From assembly GCA_025890175.1 (NCBI GenBank), contig JANPYM010000006.1:2244565-2308564 (forward strand): DNA of 64,000 nucleotides. The letters run 5' to 3'. The stretch is from Ciborinia camelliae. Its lineage: Eukaryota > Ascomycota > Leotiomycetes > Helotiales > Sclerotiniaceae. The notes beneath the pieces are model-generated. The model saw only the letters and a program-made list of their open reading frames with translations. It was not told the origin of the DNA and made no database searches. Below, one piece after another: positions 11,349 through 22,188 of the stretch (position 1 is its first letter; the number at the start of each line of letters is the position of its first letter). The position numbers were made by a program, and so were the translations under genes.

Positions 11349-12564
11349 GGTTCAGCGCGGGTTCCCGAATCGATCCAGTTCCTTCAAGTTCGTTCGTTCG
11401 TTCGTTCACCTTGTGTGTGCGACTTCGGGATGGTGAGATGAGAAAGAGAGGCAGCGTGTATGTAATTCAGGGCCCAGCTCTGCGAGGAGATCAAATGTAG
11501 GGTGTAAGATAGAATAGAGGGAGAGTAAAGTAAAATAATTTGTATTTGTATTTAATCTAAGTGGAGCGATGCAGGTTGCAAATGAGGGCGGATGCTGCCT
11601 GCCGTCTTGTACGGACGTCTTGTACGGACGTCTTGTATGCACGTCTTGTATGGATAGATAGATGTCTTTCTTGTACGTCTTGTTTAGAGTATCAAAGTAG
11701 GTACCGAATCAACGATGCGTCAGCAGGTGGTGGTGCCGATTGCCTTTCTTTTTCTTGCCTGCCGGTCCAGTCTACGACTTCTTGCGTGCACGCGTAATGG
11801 TAAGTATGCGAGTGGTAAATATGTAAACCGTGAGGTACTCAAGTACATAGAGTGATGAGTGAGGTGGGTTAATGTTGCTGCGGGAGGGGGTTGTTGATTA
11901 TTGATTTGTTTGTCTTTATCTTATCGCTTTTGACAAGTGAATCAAATGACCCTTTGAAAACTGGAAGTCAAAATATGTCAATACCTATCAATGTACTAAT
12001 GCTAATGCTAATGCTACCTAATGCTTTGCTAATTTGACAATAATTTGACAGTAAGTTTATTAATATCTAATGAGCCTGGCTTTTATGAATATTTACTAAT
12101 AATTGGTATGTCGTAGGTGCAAAGAATACCCGACTAGGTAGGTACCCAGTAGATATTTTGCTAGATTACGTTGATAAGCTAGTAGTCTCTTCGACCATGA
12201 TTATAACATAATTCTAGGATGTGAAATAGGAAGAATCCGCAACTTATTTCTATAAAATCCATGGATCTCTGTCTACCTATATAGTCAATTCTTTAGAACA
12301 TCACAGTATAAAATCGAAGCACGGTAGCGGAGCATATGAATATCCATATGGGTTCATTTATCATTATGTACTCTCCGACAGAGCTGAGACCAATAATCAT
12401 CCTAATATTCAGCCAGATCATATTCGCCGATCCCATCCACGGTTATTCCCTTTACCCCTAAAATATACAAAGAATGGACGCACCAGTTTTTACCCATTCT
12501 GTATGAGACTATCGTTTCCATATAGGAACAATATTTTTATAATACAGAAAATAGACCCTTGGAT
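11349..12564. other. intergenic region upstream of yippee and downstream of ferric reductase
   Basis: This stretch carries the yippee promoter side (a GTTC tetramer run near 11391-11407), a tandem repeat at 11603-11655 and AT-rich DNA. No convincing coding exon or RNA gene was found. Confidence 0.5.
11603..11655. repeat. tandem 13-14-bp repeats with GACGTC cores
   Basis: Three to four degenerate copies of a unit reading ACGTCTTGTACGG run in tandem, with a further related copy near 11675-11690. Two copies contain the palindrome GACGTC, the core of CRE/bZIP sites. The block lies about 260 bp upstream of the yippee start codon. Confidence 0.6.
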
Positions 12565-14502
12565 TTACCATGAGAATGCTTCTTCCACGAAATCGATGTT
12601 TCCGGAGTATTGACGTTTACGAACTGCGCTTCGAACATCATCACTGAGTGCTCCACTACCACAGACCGAGACACCCATAGCGCCGACTTGATTCTCCATT
12701 TCAATCCCCAGCAGGGTATCAACATTGGGTCTTCCTGGGAACATCTGTACAGTTGCAGATGGACTATGAATCTCCTTGGTAGATCTTGGTCGACTGACAA
12801 ACAACATGATGCGAAGGACTTCACGACGTTTGTCCATAGCCAGTATTGAAGTCATCCACGGTCTGATCCACTCGAGATGTTCCGGCGATTGGATAGTCCA
12901 GACGAGAACTATCTTTCGTGCTGCCACGGTTCCGTTGGCATAACCAGCGACGAGATCACGTACGTGTGGAACTTGATGAGTGATACCAACACCTCCTGCG
13001 AACAACATGACTGTTCCATAGGAATGCATCATATGCATACCTCCATATGGACCTTCAGCCCAACACTTGGTGTATAACTTTCCATCGGGGGAAGCCTCAG
13101 CTTTCTTGAAAAGCTTCTCAGTGAATCCAGTTCGGGCTCGAATGACGAAGGACATGCTTGTCTTTTGCATAGCTAGAACATCTCGATGGGTCATTGCTAG
13201 CTTGTCATTCGATAAATCCACTGCTTCTTCCGACCAAGCAACCGAGAAAGGATGAGATTGGAAAAGGCCAACGGATGGCATGTAAAGATAGGCGTGTTGT
13301 CCGGGCTTGAATTTCCATGGTCGTGCCATATCAACGGTAACTCGAACGGCATTTCCTGGGAGAGCTTCTATCACCGTTCTAGATCCACCCTTTCCGAAGT
13401 TTCGATACGCAAGTGTGAGTATTCTAGCCGCACGTTCAGTAGCCCAGAGGATAATGGCTCCCCAGAGAATTGGCAATTGTGGAAGATGGGCCAACTTCAA
13501 GTGGTAATAGATACCAATGATAACAACGATGACAAGTGCGATGTGCAGGTATTTGAAAATCTCATATGCAGCATGGCGGACAGGTGAGCTTGCCTGGATC
13601 ATGATGACAATTGCGGCAATCACGGCCTACTATTATTAGCACAGCTTTCAATTCTTTTCTTGGAGGAAACTTACGATGGAACCATAAATTTCCATAGGAG
13701 TTGCTCCTATCGCGGGCAAAACCGAGGCCCAACCTGAAGCATGAACTTTGGAAGCAGCCCAAGCAGCGACGTGGGCGATCATTTGAAGAGTCACGATTCT
13801 TCCAGTCCACCTATGCAAAAGATTGAATGTATCGAAAGACATGTTGAGCCAGTTGATCAAAGGATTGTTTCGGGCAGCCATGATGAAAAGAGGGATCTAA
13901 TAGATGGTTAGCACGTGATGGACATACGAAACCCTCCGTCTTCAACCTACCATGTTAACAACTGCTAGAACACCAGTTCTATTCCTAACCTGTGCGCAAA
14001 CAACAGCATAAGCCTGATTCCAGGTGATGCTAACAACGCAGAAAGCAATATTTGTTCCAAAATATGCGAGGAGGAAGACAAACTGTAGTCTGGTTGGGAG
14101 AGTACCGACGTTGACGGCCCTTCCAATTTGGATTTCCCTATTGTGTCTCTTGCCGAAGATTGGAGCATAGAGAACATGCTTCTTGAATTTTGCGAATCCA
14201 GAGGAAGGGACAGCGAAATATCTTTGCGTCTCGTTGTTGAGTGATGCCATAGTTCGCACATACTTGACCGTCTCCATCCCGACTCTCCAGAATATCATAG
14301 CAACGATCAAGGACGAAAGAACGATCAAGAGGTAATGATAAAAGGCCTTGTTGAGCATTCCTGCTTTGGCTTTGGCAGCCGCAATAGCGGCAGCAGCAGC
14401 GGGTGTGGTTGCTGTGGTTGAGGAAGAGCCTCCAGCTGGTCCCTCACCAGCCACGATCTTGGCCATGGCGAGAGCAGCCCCAAGTATTGAGGAGGAAAAC
14501 AT
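12565..14502 (-). CDS. ferric-chelate reductase (FRE type)
   Basis: Three exons, 14502-13951, 13896-13675 and 13626-12565, encode 611 aa; both introns (54 and 48 nt) are phase 0. An Ala/Ser/Thr-rich lead is followed by six to seven membrane helices. Two of them carry the bis-heme histidine pattern H-x13-H: His212/His226 (LLHRW and IAHVAAW) and His286/His300 (FKYLHIA and YYHLK). The cytosolic half has the FAD motif HPFSVAW, the pyrophosphate-binding GPYGG, an AGGVGIT nucleotide-binding turn and CGSGALSDDVR near the end, with a C-terminal FVEEAFSW typical of this family. The enzyme moves electrons from NADPH through FAD and two hemes to external ferric chelates. No ferroxidase or permease neighbour is present. 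I saw no convincing GATA-type iron-regulator sites upstream. Confidence 0.9.
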
Positions 14503-17500
14503 GTTGTTGTGAAGAATATGAGAAAGTTTCAGATGTTATTTCGAGTAGTGTAGCTTGGTAGGTGATTAAATCTTCAATCCAGACCAGCAGGATATGAAAT
14601 TGATTTCGTTCGTTATGGACGTCCGTCTTGCGTCGTTGGATATTGAGTGAGTGAGTTGATAGGCGGGTGATCAATACTGTGAATCACCAGCGAAACACAG
14701 GAATGAATGATCGTTTAATCGAGTAGAGAATAGAAGGAATGTAAATGAACCAAAATGTTTCAAAAATGCGTTATCCAGACGGCGAGCGTAAAAAAAGTGA
14801 GGGAGAGAAGAAGAAGAGAGGAATCCAAAAGCCAAGCCAAATTCGTGGAGGTGGGTAGGACCGTGGGTGGGAGATGAATGAAATTGATGAGATGGATGAA
14901 CCTTTAATTAATACCTATATGTAGGAGGTACCTTGGGTAGTGGAGGTCTTCCAATAATGGCTTGACTTGACTCGACTCGGAATGGATTCCTGAGTGGATG
15001 GATGGATGGATACTCTGATTAGGTACCTATGCACCGCGGGGAAGGAAAATAAAAATCCTGGGCGCTTCGAATATAGGAATGTTACCTGGGTAAGATAAAG
15101 TAAGGTAAGGTAGGGTAAGGAAGGTCAAGGTAAGACAGACAAGAAGAGAGTCGAAAAATTGATGACAAGAAAATAAATCTAGAAAATAAATCTAGAGAAG
15201 AAACCTGTTCTTTGAAATATGTAATTATTTTAAATACCGTACAGGCTGTACAGTCAACGTAGGTCGTATTATTTTCTCTTCTTCTCCTTTTCTTCGTTCG
15301 TCTTTTTCTTTTGTTGCCAAACCAGGGCAGGGCGGATTTGAAGGAGATAGATTAAAAAAAAGAATGGCTTTCTTCTACTTATTAAGGTAGATCTAGGTAG
15401 GTATCTAGGTACCCGTGAATAATGACCAATGAACCCTTTGGTTTGGGATTGGTTACAACCTAGTACTGTAGGTACCTACATACACTTATAGTGGAGTTAC
15501 GAGTTACACCTGCATCTTAGGTACGTTACGTATGTTCAGTTCAACAGGGGTTAACATAATTGCAGATTGGTTTGCCGTGTTTTGTAGGGAGGGATCTTAG
15601 GGATTGAGGGATTGATTGGGTGGGATGGGAATCATGGCATGGATGAGTAGATGAGATGAGGAATCAGGATTGATGCCGCTGCAAGGTACCGGCCATACCA
15701 GCCAGCTATCAATAAGGTTGATGGCGACCACTGCAAGTGAATGATTGTAATGGTGTGAAGTGAAGTCTGGGCAGTGGACGTCGATAAATTACTACTAGGT
15801 ACCTACCTACTCTACAGTAGACCTCGGGAAGCCGTACAGTACTATATACCTAGTAGGTATGCGGAAGATGTCCTTTTTGGTGAATTGGATTATGATATGA
15901 TACGATCTCGGGATTATGAGAAAGCGAAGCGTGAATACATGCATCCATACTATAATAGGAAATGTGGAGATGCCGGATTCGAGATTCTAATTTCGACCCT
16001 CCTCCATTGCAGGCTCAGCCCAGCCCGCAATTAATATAAATGTCCCGACTCCTATGAGCATATAACTTCCATCTTCACATCTTTATCTTTCAATCGCGCC
16101 GCGGAAGACTGGTCGAGGTCTTGGTTGTGAGTTGCAAGGCGGAGTAGAGTCACACGGTCATGATCAAAGTATGGTCTGCATACATACATACAGTCAGTGT
16201 ATGGATTTTGATGTAGCGGGTTTTTGGCTTCCAAGTTCCGACCTTGTTATGGTGGACGACGGACCTAGTAGGTGACGTGGGTTGAAGGGTTTGTTTGATA
16301 GCTGGTCTCATGTTCGGATTCGATACCGACTAGTAGATGATAATGGCGAGAGTTACTTGTTGAAGGTTTGGCTATGTTGTGTTATTGTTATTCACGACAC
16401 ACACAATGTCGCGGTTGCTGTTTAGATGCTCGCAAGATTGGCAAGATGCAGATTTATATTGAATCATGGATGAATACCTAGGTGGTGGAGTTCCTTGATA
16501 GGATGAAAGTACCGATGGGTGATGGGATGGGATGGTACTTCAAGTCTTCAACTCAGCAAACGAAACCCAAAAGATTATTAGGTACAGGTAGGTGCCTTCA
16601 ACTTCCCGGGCGAACCATTTGGATTTTCTAGATGTGTGGAGATTTGCGTTGCATTCATCGTTTCAGAAATTCATAGATATACTCCGTAGGTACCGGTATG
16701 CAGAAGCGAACTTATAAGATTTGGTAGAGGCAACAGGGGCTCGGAACCGAAAGCGAAGAAGTCAGTCAAAATATAAAAGAATACATCCATTCATCCGGAT
16801 GTATTAGGTATTCGAGTAGGACGAATAAATACCTAATCACCTGTAACCTTATGAAGTTATTCACAAGTTCGTTCTCGTTGTCTATTAGATGATGGGCTCT
16901 TCAAGACTTCCGGAGATATTAACTATACCTACCTCATGGTTTCTTCTGCAATAATCTTAGCCCTAATGTTGGTGGGTTGCCGGATAAGGAAGGATTTAAT
17001 ATCCCGCCCCAAATATCCAGAAGATTAATTAATATTATGCAGCATCTGATTCTTTCGGCCGCCAATATTATCTATCACCTACCTACTGTATCCTCTAGGA
17101 ATCTAGGATTCTGTTTCTGACAGCTGCAGGATCGAGATATTGTGGTAGAATCATTTAGAGTCTAGAATTTAGCGATGATCTCGGGATTGCCAATGATAGT
17201 CATGATAGTCATATTGTAGACGGGTCGGTCCATAGGGTGGGTTCCACCGGCAACTAGATACCTAGTAGTCCAAGAAGACCTCCAAAAGAAACTCATCATA
17301 GGTACCTACCTATGTACATATTTTGATACAACTGTATGCACTTACTCTTCACAATCTCGCAATCACGCATGAAAATGTTTCTTCCTGTACAGTACAGTAA
17401 TCCCAATCGCCTCTTCCTCCAAACTCCTTCATAGAAAATCCACACGAACTCACGATTCACGAATCAACAACCAAGATAGATGACTATTATAGCATAGCAT

Positions 17501-18596
17501 CACCACTGTACTGTATAGGTAATCCTTTCGCTTTATAAGCCCCGATGTAATTAGCCCTCATTTCAATTCCTTTCTATCCATGATTTGCAATCCTTCCGCG
17601 CTCACATTTCCAAAGAATTGTTGATACATACATACATACCTACCTACATATCTACCTACCTACCTACTACTTCTTTCTCTGCATGAAGAGTGATCGATCG
17701 ATACGCAAATTGGAATCCATTATCCATACGATCAACTACAATCTACAATCTACATTCCAGTTTTCCCTCTAAACGTTTCTAGGAAGTTGACTATACAATA
17801 CAATACAATACTATACGTACCCTAGGTACGTACACCTATAAGGAACGAGAGATAAATCCAACGACCCGCTTGCGAGGGATGTTTCACCAGGATGAAATTT
17901 TCCTTATCGATGGGTCATATCACATATCACACACATACCACATATCACATATCGTTATCGAACAATCCGACGAAAGGAGAAACGTGCGTGCTCAAAACTC
18001 AATCTTCAATCTTCTCTCCGAAAGAAATTTATGGATACGTCGAATATCTATCTATCTATCTATGTACCTTGTATGACTACAGTACTGTATGTATTTGAAT
18101 GGTATGTGACTGTCATGCAATAATAGTGATGAGGGTGTGTTTTGATATACCGTAATTATTTCTCAGAATTTCAGCATGATACAGCCAGCACTCATAAATA
18201 AGCCCTTAAGTTCAAGTGAGGTATATCCATGTTCCCAAACCCTACTTGGTCTACCCGTGGACCCTTTCCTTTCCTCCCCTCAGTCCGTCCCTGCCAACCC
18301 TTGTGCACAGACAAATGACGACTATAAAAGTCCGATATCTCTTGGCGCAACACACGTGCACCTTCCATAGGTAATCTATAATGTTTATGCGAAACCTTCT
18401 TTTCTTCCCTCAGTTAGGTTCCTGTGCTTGTACTAGGTAGTAGGTAGATAGGTTTTCTCTTTTTCTTTTTAGATCTTTCAGGCATGATAAGGCACCAGTA
18501 TTTCGAGAGTGGGTTAGGTACCTAACCTAGGTAGGTAGGCATAATTCGATGGAGTATCCCAAAATATCAACTCCAATTGCTCATTAATCAAGGTCT
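14503..18596. other. 4-kb gene-poor region rich in CCTAGG/GGTACC motifs
   Basis: Upstream of the ferric reductase, with no ATG-initiated frame of recognisable content. The DNA is packed with variants of TACCTAGGTAGGTACC (for example near 15390, 15800, 17300, 17640-17670 and 18515), GTAAGG runs near 15085-15125, and GATG and CATAC runs. The frame at 15774-16034 lacks an ATG. Confidence 0.55.
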
Positions 18597-18815
18597 CTAG
18601 AGAGGAAGAAGTTCCAAATTGATATATCCAGTGCGCAAACCACATTTGCAGCTCCAATCTCCAACAACGATATTCAATTCATGACAGCCTGCTTGATCAT
18701 CAACCATGAGATGAATCCCAAAGTCTACATCCAAGTACGCCAAGTGCGCCAAGCCCAATTCAAACTTCCATGCTTTCATGCCCCTCTGCAAAAATTTGCC
18801 AGACACCCGTCGCAT
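18597..18815 (-). CDS. possible terminal exon of a small gene
   Basis: An ATG-led frame of 72 codons containing WKFELGLAHLAYLDVDFGIH and a Cys-containing end (WSCKCGLRTGY). It is more protein-like in composition than surrounding frames and is open upstream to about 18845. It lies downstream of the 816-aa gene on the same strand. No homology is recognised and no splice-linked upstream exon could be fixed, so this may be chance. Confidence 0.2.
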   Translation of the reverse strand: MRRVSGKFLQRGMKAWKFELGLAHLAYLDVDFGIHLMVDDQAGCHELNIVVGDWSCKCGLRTGYINLELLPL

Positions 18816-19120
18816 CACCAGCCTTATTAATGTATTCTCCTCGCCCGCGGCAAAGATGCCCGTTGTCTGGCAATCTGGTTGTCTAATGCTCGTCCTGTTA
18901 TAGGCAGATCATGGACGTTGTCGATATCACAGCTCTTGGCATTGAAACTCGTGATTACACCTTCCCCAAAATTCTATTCATGATGATATTATTGGTAATA
19001 GTAGCCATCCCAAGACCTGCCATCCAGCAAGTCCGTAGACTTCAGATAAAACATGATCGCCTCGAGAGGTTGTAACTCCCCATTTAGCAGTGTAGAGGTA
19101 TGGCATATGTATGCGCTGTC

Positions 19121-21571
19121 TCATATGCACAGTTCATCTTCGCTGAATGATGATTGTTCATAGTTGATAGTTGGGCTCTCTTTCTGCCGCTTCGTCTCGA
19201 CTAGTTTTGATCGACGCCGAGCTGCTGCGTTTCGAACCTCTTTCAAAACTCGAGTATTCTGAGAAGATTCATAGCTGGAGTTGAGTTCATCATCGCTGCT
19301 ATCACAATGCCAGATATCGAACGATGCGGACTTCCCTGGTCGTGTTTTCTTTTCTAGCCTTGATGGTAGTTGAATTTCTAGTTCAGTAGGTTGATCGTAT
19401 TCGCCGTATTTTCTCTTAGATTCTCGACCTATTAGTGCAGGCCGTTGTACGCGGGCAATAGAAGGCGATTCAAACTCGACCTCGTCGCTCTCAAAGTTGG
19501 TAGTTATACTCTTGGTTTTGCTGATATTGGTAGCAGGTGTTGCTGTTACCCAGGAGCTTATACCCTCTTCCCACCGAAAAGCTCTTGACTCATGGCAAGA
19601 CTCTTTCCTTGCTGAACCAGGCCTTCTTGAGCTGTCGGCATGAAGTTCGCCATCCAAAGAATCCGCGTAGTCGAGGTATTTTTGCCCCGGTGCTTCTTGA
19701 GCGAAAGCAAATGCACTGTCCACAATAATCCCGTGCCAAATAGTCCTCGCCTTCAAACCTCTACCTGTATTCACCTGCTTAAGTCGCCGATGTATATACT
19801 GAAGGTATTCAAAACCGGAGGTAAAAGCTCCTTTGCCACAACAACGAGCCACTGAGGATATGAACCTCACAGCTTCATTGTAAGCAGACAAAGGCTTTTG
19901 AACGAGGGAAGAAGTTATTTCGATACCCGAATCTCCATTCCCTTCCGCATACATCCGATACAGAGGATTCATAATGAAATTCGACATATCATCCACATTA
20001 GGCTCGGTCACTAGACAAGCCAGATGTAAAATGGTAGATTGTAGATCGTTCTCTCTAGAATGACGCTTGATGACTGTCACGCAGTCCTTCAAGAGCTTTA
20101 AATGGGTGTCGCTAATTGTGGTAGTACGCTTAGACTCTTGCTCCATGGTATTTCCAGTAACATCTCTACTGAGGAGTATGATGGATGAAATTGTTGTCAG
20201 CACGCTTAACAATATAGATCTACATCTCTTATAAAGGTCAGTATCCAACCATGATTCAGACAAAGACACATATTCTACAAGGCATGGCAAGACCGTATCC
20301 ATAAATGTCGTAGCATCTGCTCTTGCATGATCCAATGATAATTCCTGCATCAAACCAGTCCAAATTGGCGTAAATACTGGTGTTGCTACCCATTGAAAAG
20401 GAAGTATTCCATTTTGAATCAAAGCTGAGAGCTGCCGATATTCATACCCAGTACGACCTGTATTTTCGACGAATTTCCGTATCTTTAATAGTGGCCGGTG
20501 AGCCACATCATCCAAAAAATGACTTTCGATTTTTGCTGGAGCAGGAAACCTGCATACTGAAAGTAGACTTGATAGTATTAGTTCTGCTTCGTTATGATTA
20601 TCTGAAATCATACAAAGATCCACGAGTATTTCACAAAAGTTACATTCCAAGAGACCTTCCAAAATCGCATCGCAAATTATTTGAACACCATGAGCTCGAA
20701 CTACATTCTGAAGATGTGTCCAACCTCGGCCAGATGATCCAAGCAGTTCAAGGTCATCATAAATTTCCGTAGAGATATCCCTCTTCATCTCACTGGGTGA
20801 TAATTTCTCTTCCATTGTAATAACTTTTGGTATGGTAGCAAGACACATGGATAGTAATGACTTGGGTCCCTTTTTTGGACTGGTTGGTATAGTGGCCCTT
20901 AGTAATGCCTCTAGGCCATTATAAATACCTTCATAGATGTTAAAGCGGGTAGGACTCATCGTATTCCGAATCTTGCACAATGCTTGCGATTCTAGAGTTT
21001 GTGCCTTGCGTGTCCCCAGAAGTCGAGCTTTAGTTGGCTCATCGGAAATTGAATTTGGGTTCCTCCTGTGGCAGTGCCCGAGAGTAATCCCATTGTAAGC
21101 TCGGTTGAGCAATGGTGTTGGAACTACAATTTCTCCAGGAACCGACGAGCCTCTACCATTCAAGGATGCTATAACTGAGGGCTCTGTATTGCTAATATAT
21201 CGCCTCGACCCTTTGATACATGTCTTTCCGGAGTATGTTCTTTTGACTCTCTTTCGCGCAACCCAATTTGCATTATTATTGGTCATTTCCTCGCCTTGTG
21301 CGTCGATGCTTGACTCGGAGACCGATTTGCCCTTCTTGGATTGGATTTTTATGCGATCAAGGGAGCTCTGTTTACTCTTATGTAGAATTGAAATTCGGGA
21401 GGTCAAAGGTCGTAACAAGCGATTACACCGAGCTGCAGTCCATTCCTTCTCGACATTCCGATTAAGTCGACCATCGTTCAATGTTGATTCTTTGCGTCGC
21501 ACTGGAGTAAAACTATTCTGGATAGTTTTCGATTCCAATTCCAATCCCAATGGCCCATCTCTCTTCTCCAT
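19121..21571 (-). CDS. uncharacterised 816-aa protein, helical core with disordered ends
   Basis: A long single-exon gene. The N-terminus (about residues 1-120) is basic and Ser/Lys-rich; EKEWTAARCNRLLRPLTSRI is the most ordered stretch there. The middle (about residues 215-620) has predicted helices without low complexity, for example FNIYEGIYNGLEALLRATI, LGSSGRGWTHLQNVVRAHGV and WVATPVFTPIWTGLMQEL. The C-terminus is rich in Arg, Ser and Glu, with basic clusters such as RNAAARRRSKLVETKRQK. No membrane segment, signal peptide or catalytic motif is visible. Composition suggests a nuclear scaffold-like protein, which is inference. I do not recognise the family. It is divergent from the Clu1 gene across 617 bp. 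Confidence 0.7.
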   Translation of the reverse strand: MEKRDGPLGLELESKTIQNSFTPVRRKESTLNDGRLNRNVEKEWTAARCNRLLRPLTSRISILHKSKQSSLDRIKIQSKKGKSVSESSIDAQGEEMTNNNANWVARKRVKRTYSGKTCIKGSRRYISNTEPSVIASLNGRGSSVPGEIVVPTPLLNRAYNGITLGHCHRRNPNSISDEPTKARLLGTRKAQTLESQALCKIRNTMSPTRFNIYEGIYNGLEALLRATIPTSPKKGPKSLLSMCLATIPKVITMEEKLSPSEMKRDISTEIYDDLELLGSSGRGWTHLQNVVRAHGVQIICDAILEGLLECNFCEILVDLCMISDNHNEAELILSSLLSVCRFPAPAKIESHFLDDVAHRPLLKIRKFVENTGRTGYEYRQLSALIQNGILPFQWVATPVFTPIWTGLMQELSLDHARADATTFMDTVLPCLVEYVSLSESWLDTDLYKRCRSILLSVLTTISSIILLSRDVTGNTMEQESKRTTTISDTHLKLLKDCVTVIKRHSRENDLQSTILHLACLVTEPNVDDMSNFIMNPLYRMYAEGNGDSGIEITSSLVQKPLSAYNEAVRFISSVARCCGKGAFTSGFEYLQYIHRRLKQVNTGRGLKARTIWHGIIVDSAFAFAQEAPGQKYLDYADSLDGELHADSSRRPGSARKESCHESRAFRWEEGISSWVTATPATNISKTKSITTNFESDEVEFESPSIARVQRPALIGRESKRKYGEYDQPTELEIQLPSRLEKKTRPGKSASFDIWHCDSSDDELNSSYESSQNTRVLKEVRNAAARRRSKLVETKRQKESPTINYEQSSFSEDELCI

Positions 21572-22188
21572 GATAATGAACTAGGCTTCGAATCATTAGT
21601 ATGTTTCGATACCCCTCGAGATAAAGGGGAACAAGCATACTGCTTATTGAGTTCAACGCATCAACCAATTCTGCGCGATATCCGTACATATAATAGCAAG
21701 TCTCGTAGTAAGGCAATGTAAGTCTTTATGATTTATTTGTATGTAAGAAAGTTACGAGCAAACGATGAGTGAAAGGAATGGAAAGGAAAGCAATACAAGT
21801 AAGGTAAGAGTTGTATGCAATAAAAAGGTATGAGAATTGTATGATGAATTGTAGATTGTTGATGCTTTTGAGAAATTGTAAATAGTAAACAATGTGGTGA
21901 TGTCAGCAAGGATACTGATTGTCCGGGCCGGGTTTTTCCGTGCACTCAACCTAAATTTTGTACTTTCCTCTTTGGATTTGAAGAAAAAGCTGTAGAATAA
22001 ATTTATTCTTCACTTGCATATATTCCTTACGCACGAAGAGGGGTTTTCTTTCTTTCTTTCTACGCTCAAAATTTGTACAACAACCTCACGAAGTCCTTTT
22101 GAATTCCTGCATTTCTTGTGTTGGAATAATTTATTTGTATCTTCTCCTCTTGTCATTGTATTATACTTAGAGAGCTTTACGGTACAAA
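21572..22188. promoter_or_regulatory. divergent intergenic region, 816-aa gene and CLU1
   Basis: This 617-bp interval lies between two divergent starts. It is AT-rich with pyrimidine runs near 22045-22060. Short frames here overlap each other on both strands and are not supported. Confidence 0.45.

Noticed and set aside
15774..16034. 86-codon + strand frame with charged, Tyr-rich composition
   Set aside because: It begins at GTG with no upstream ATG in frame and overlaps a CTACC/GGTACC repeat cluster.
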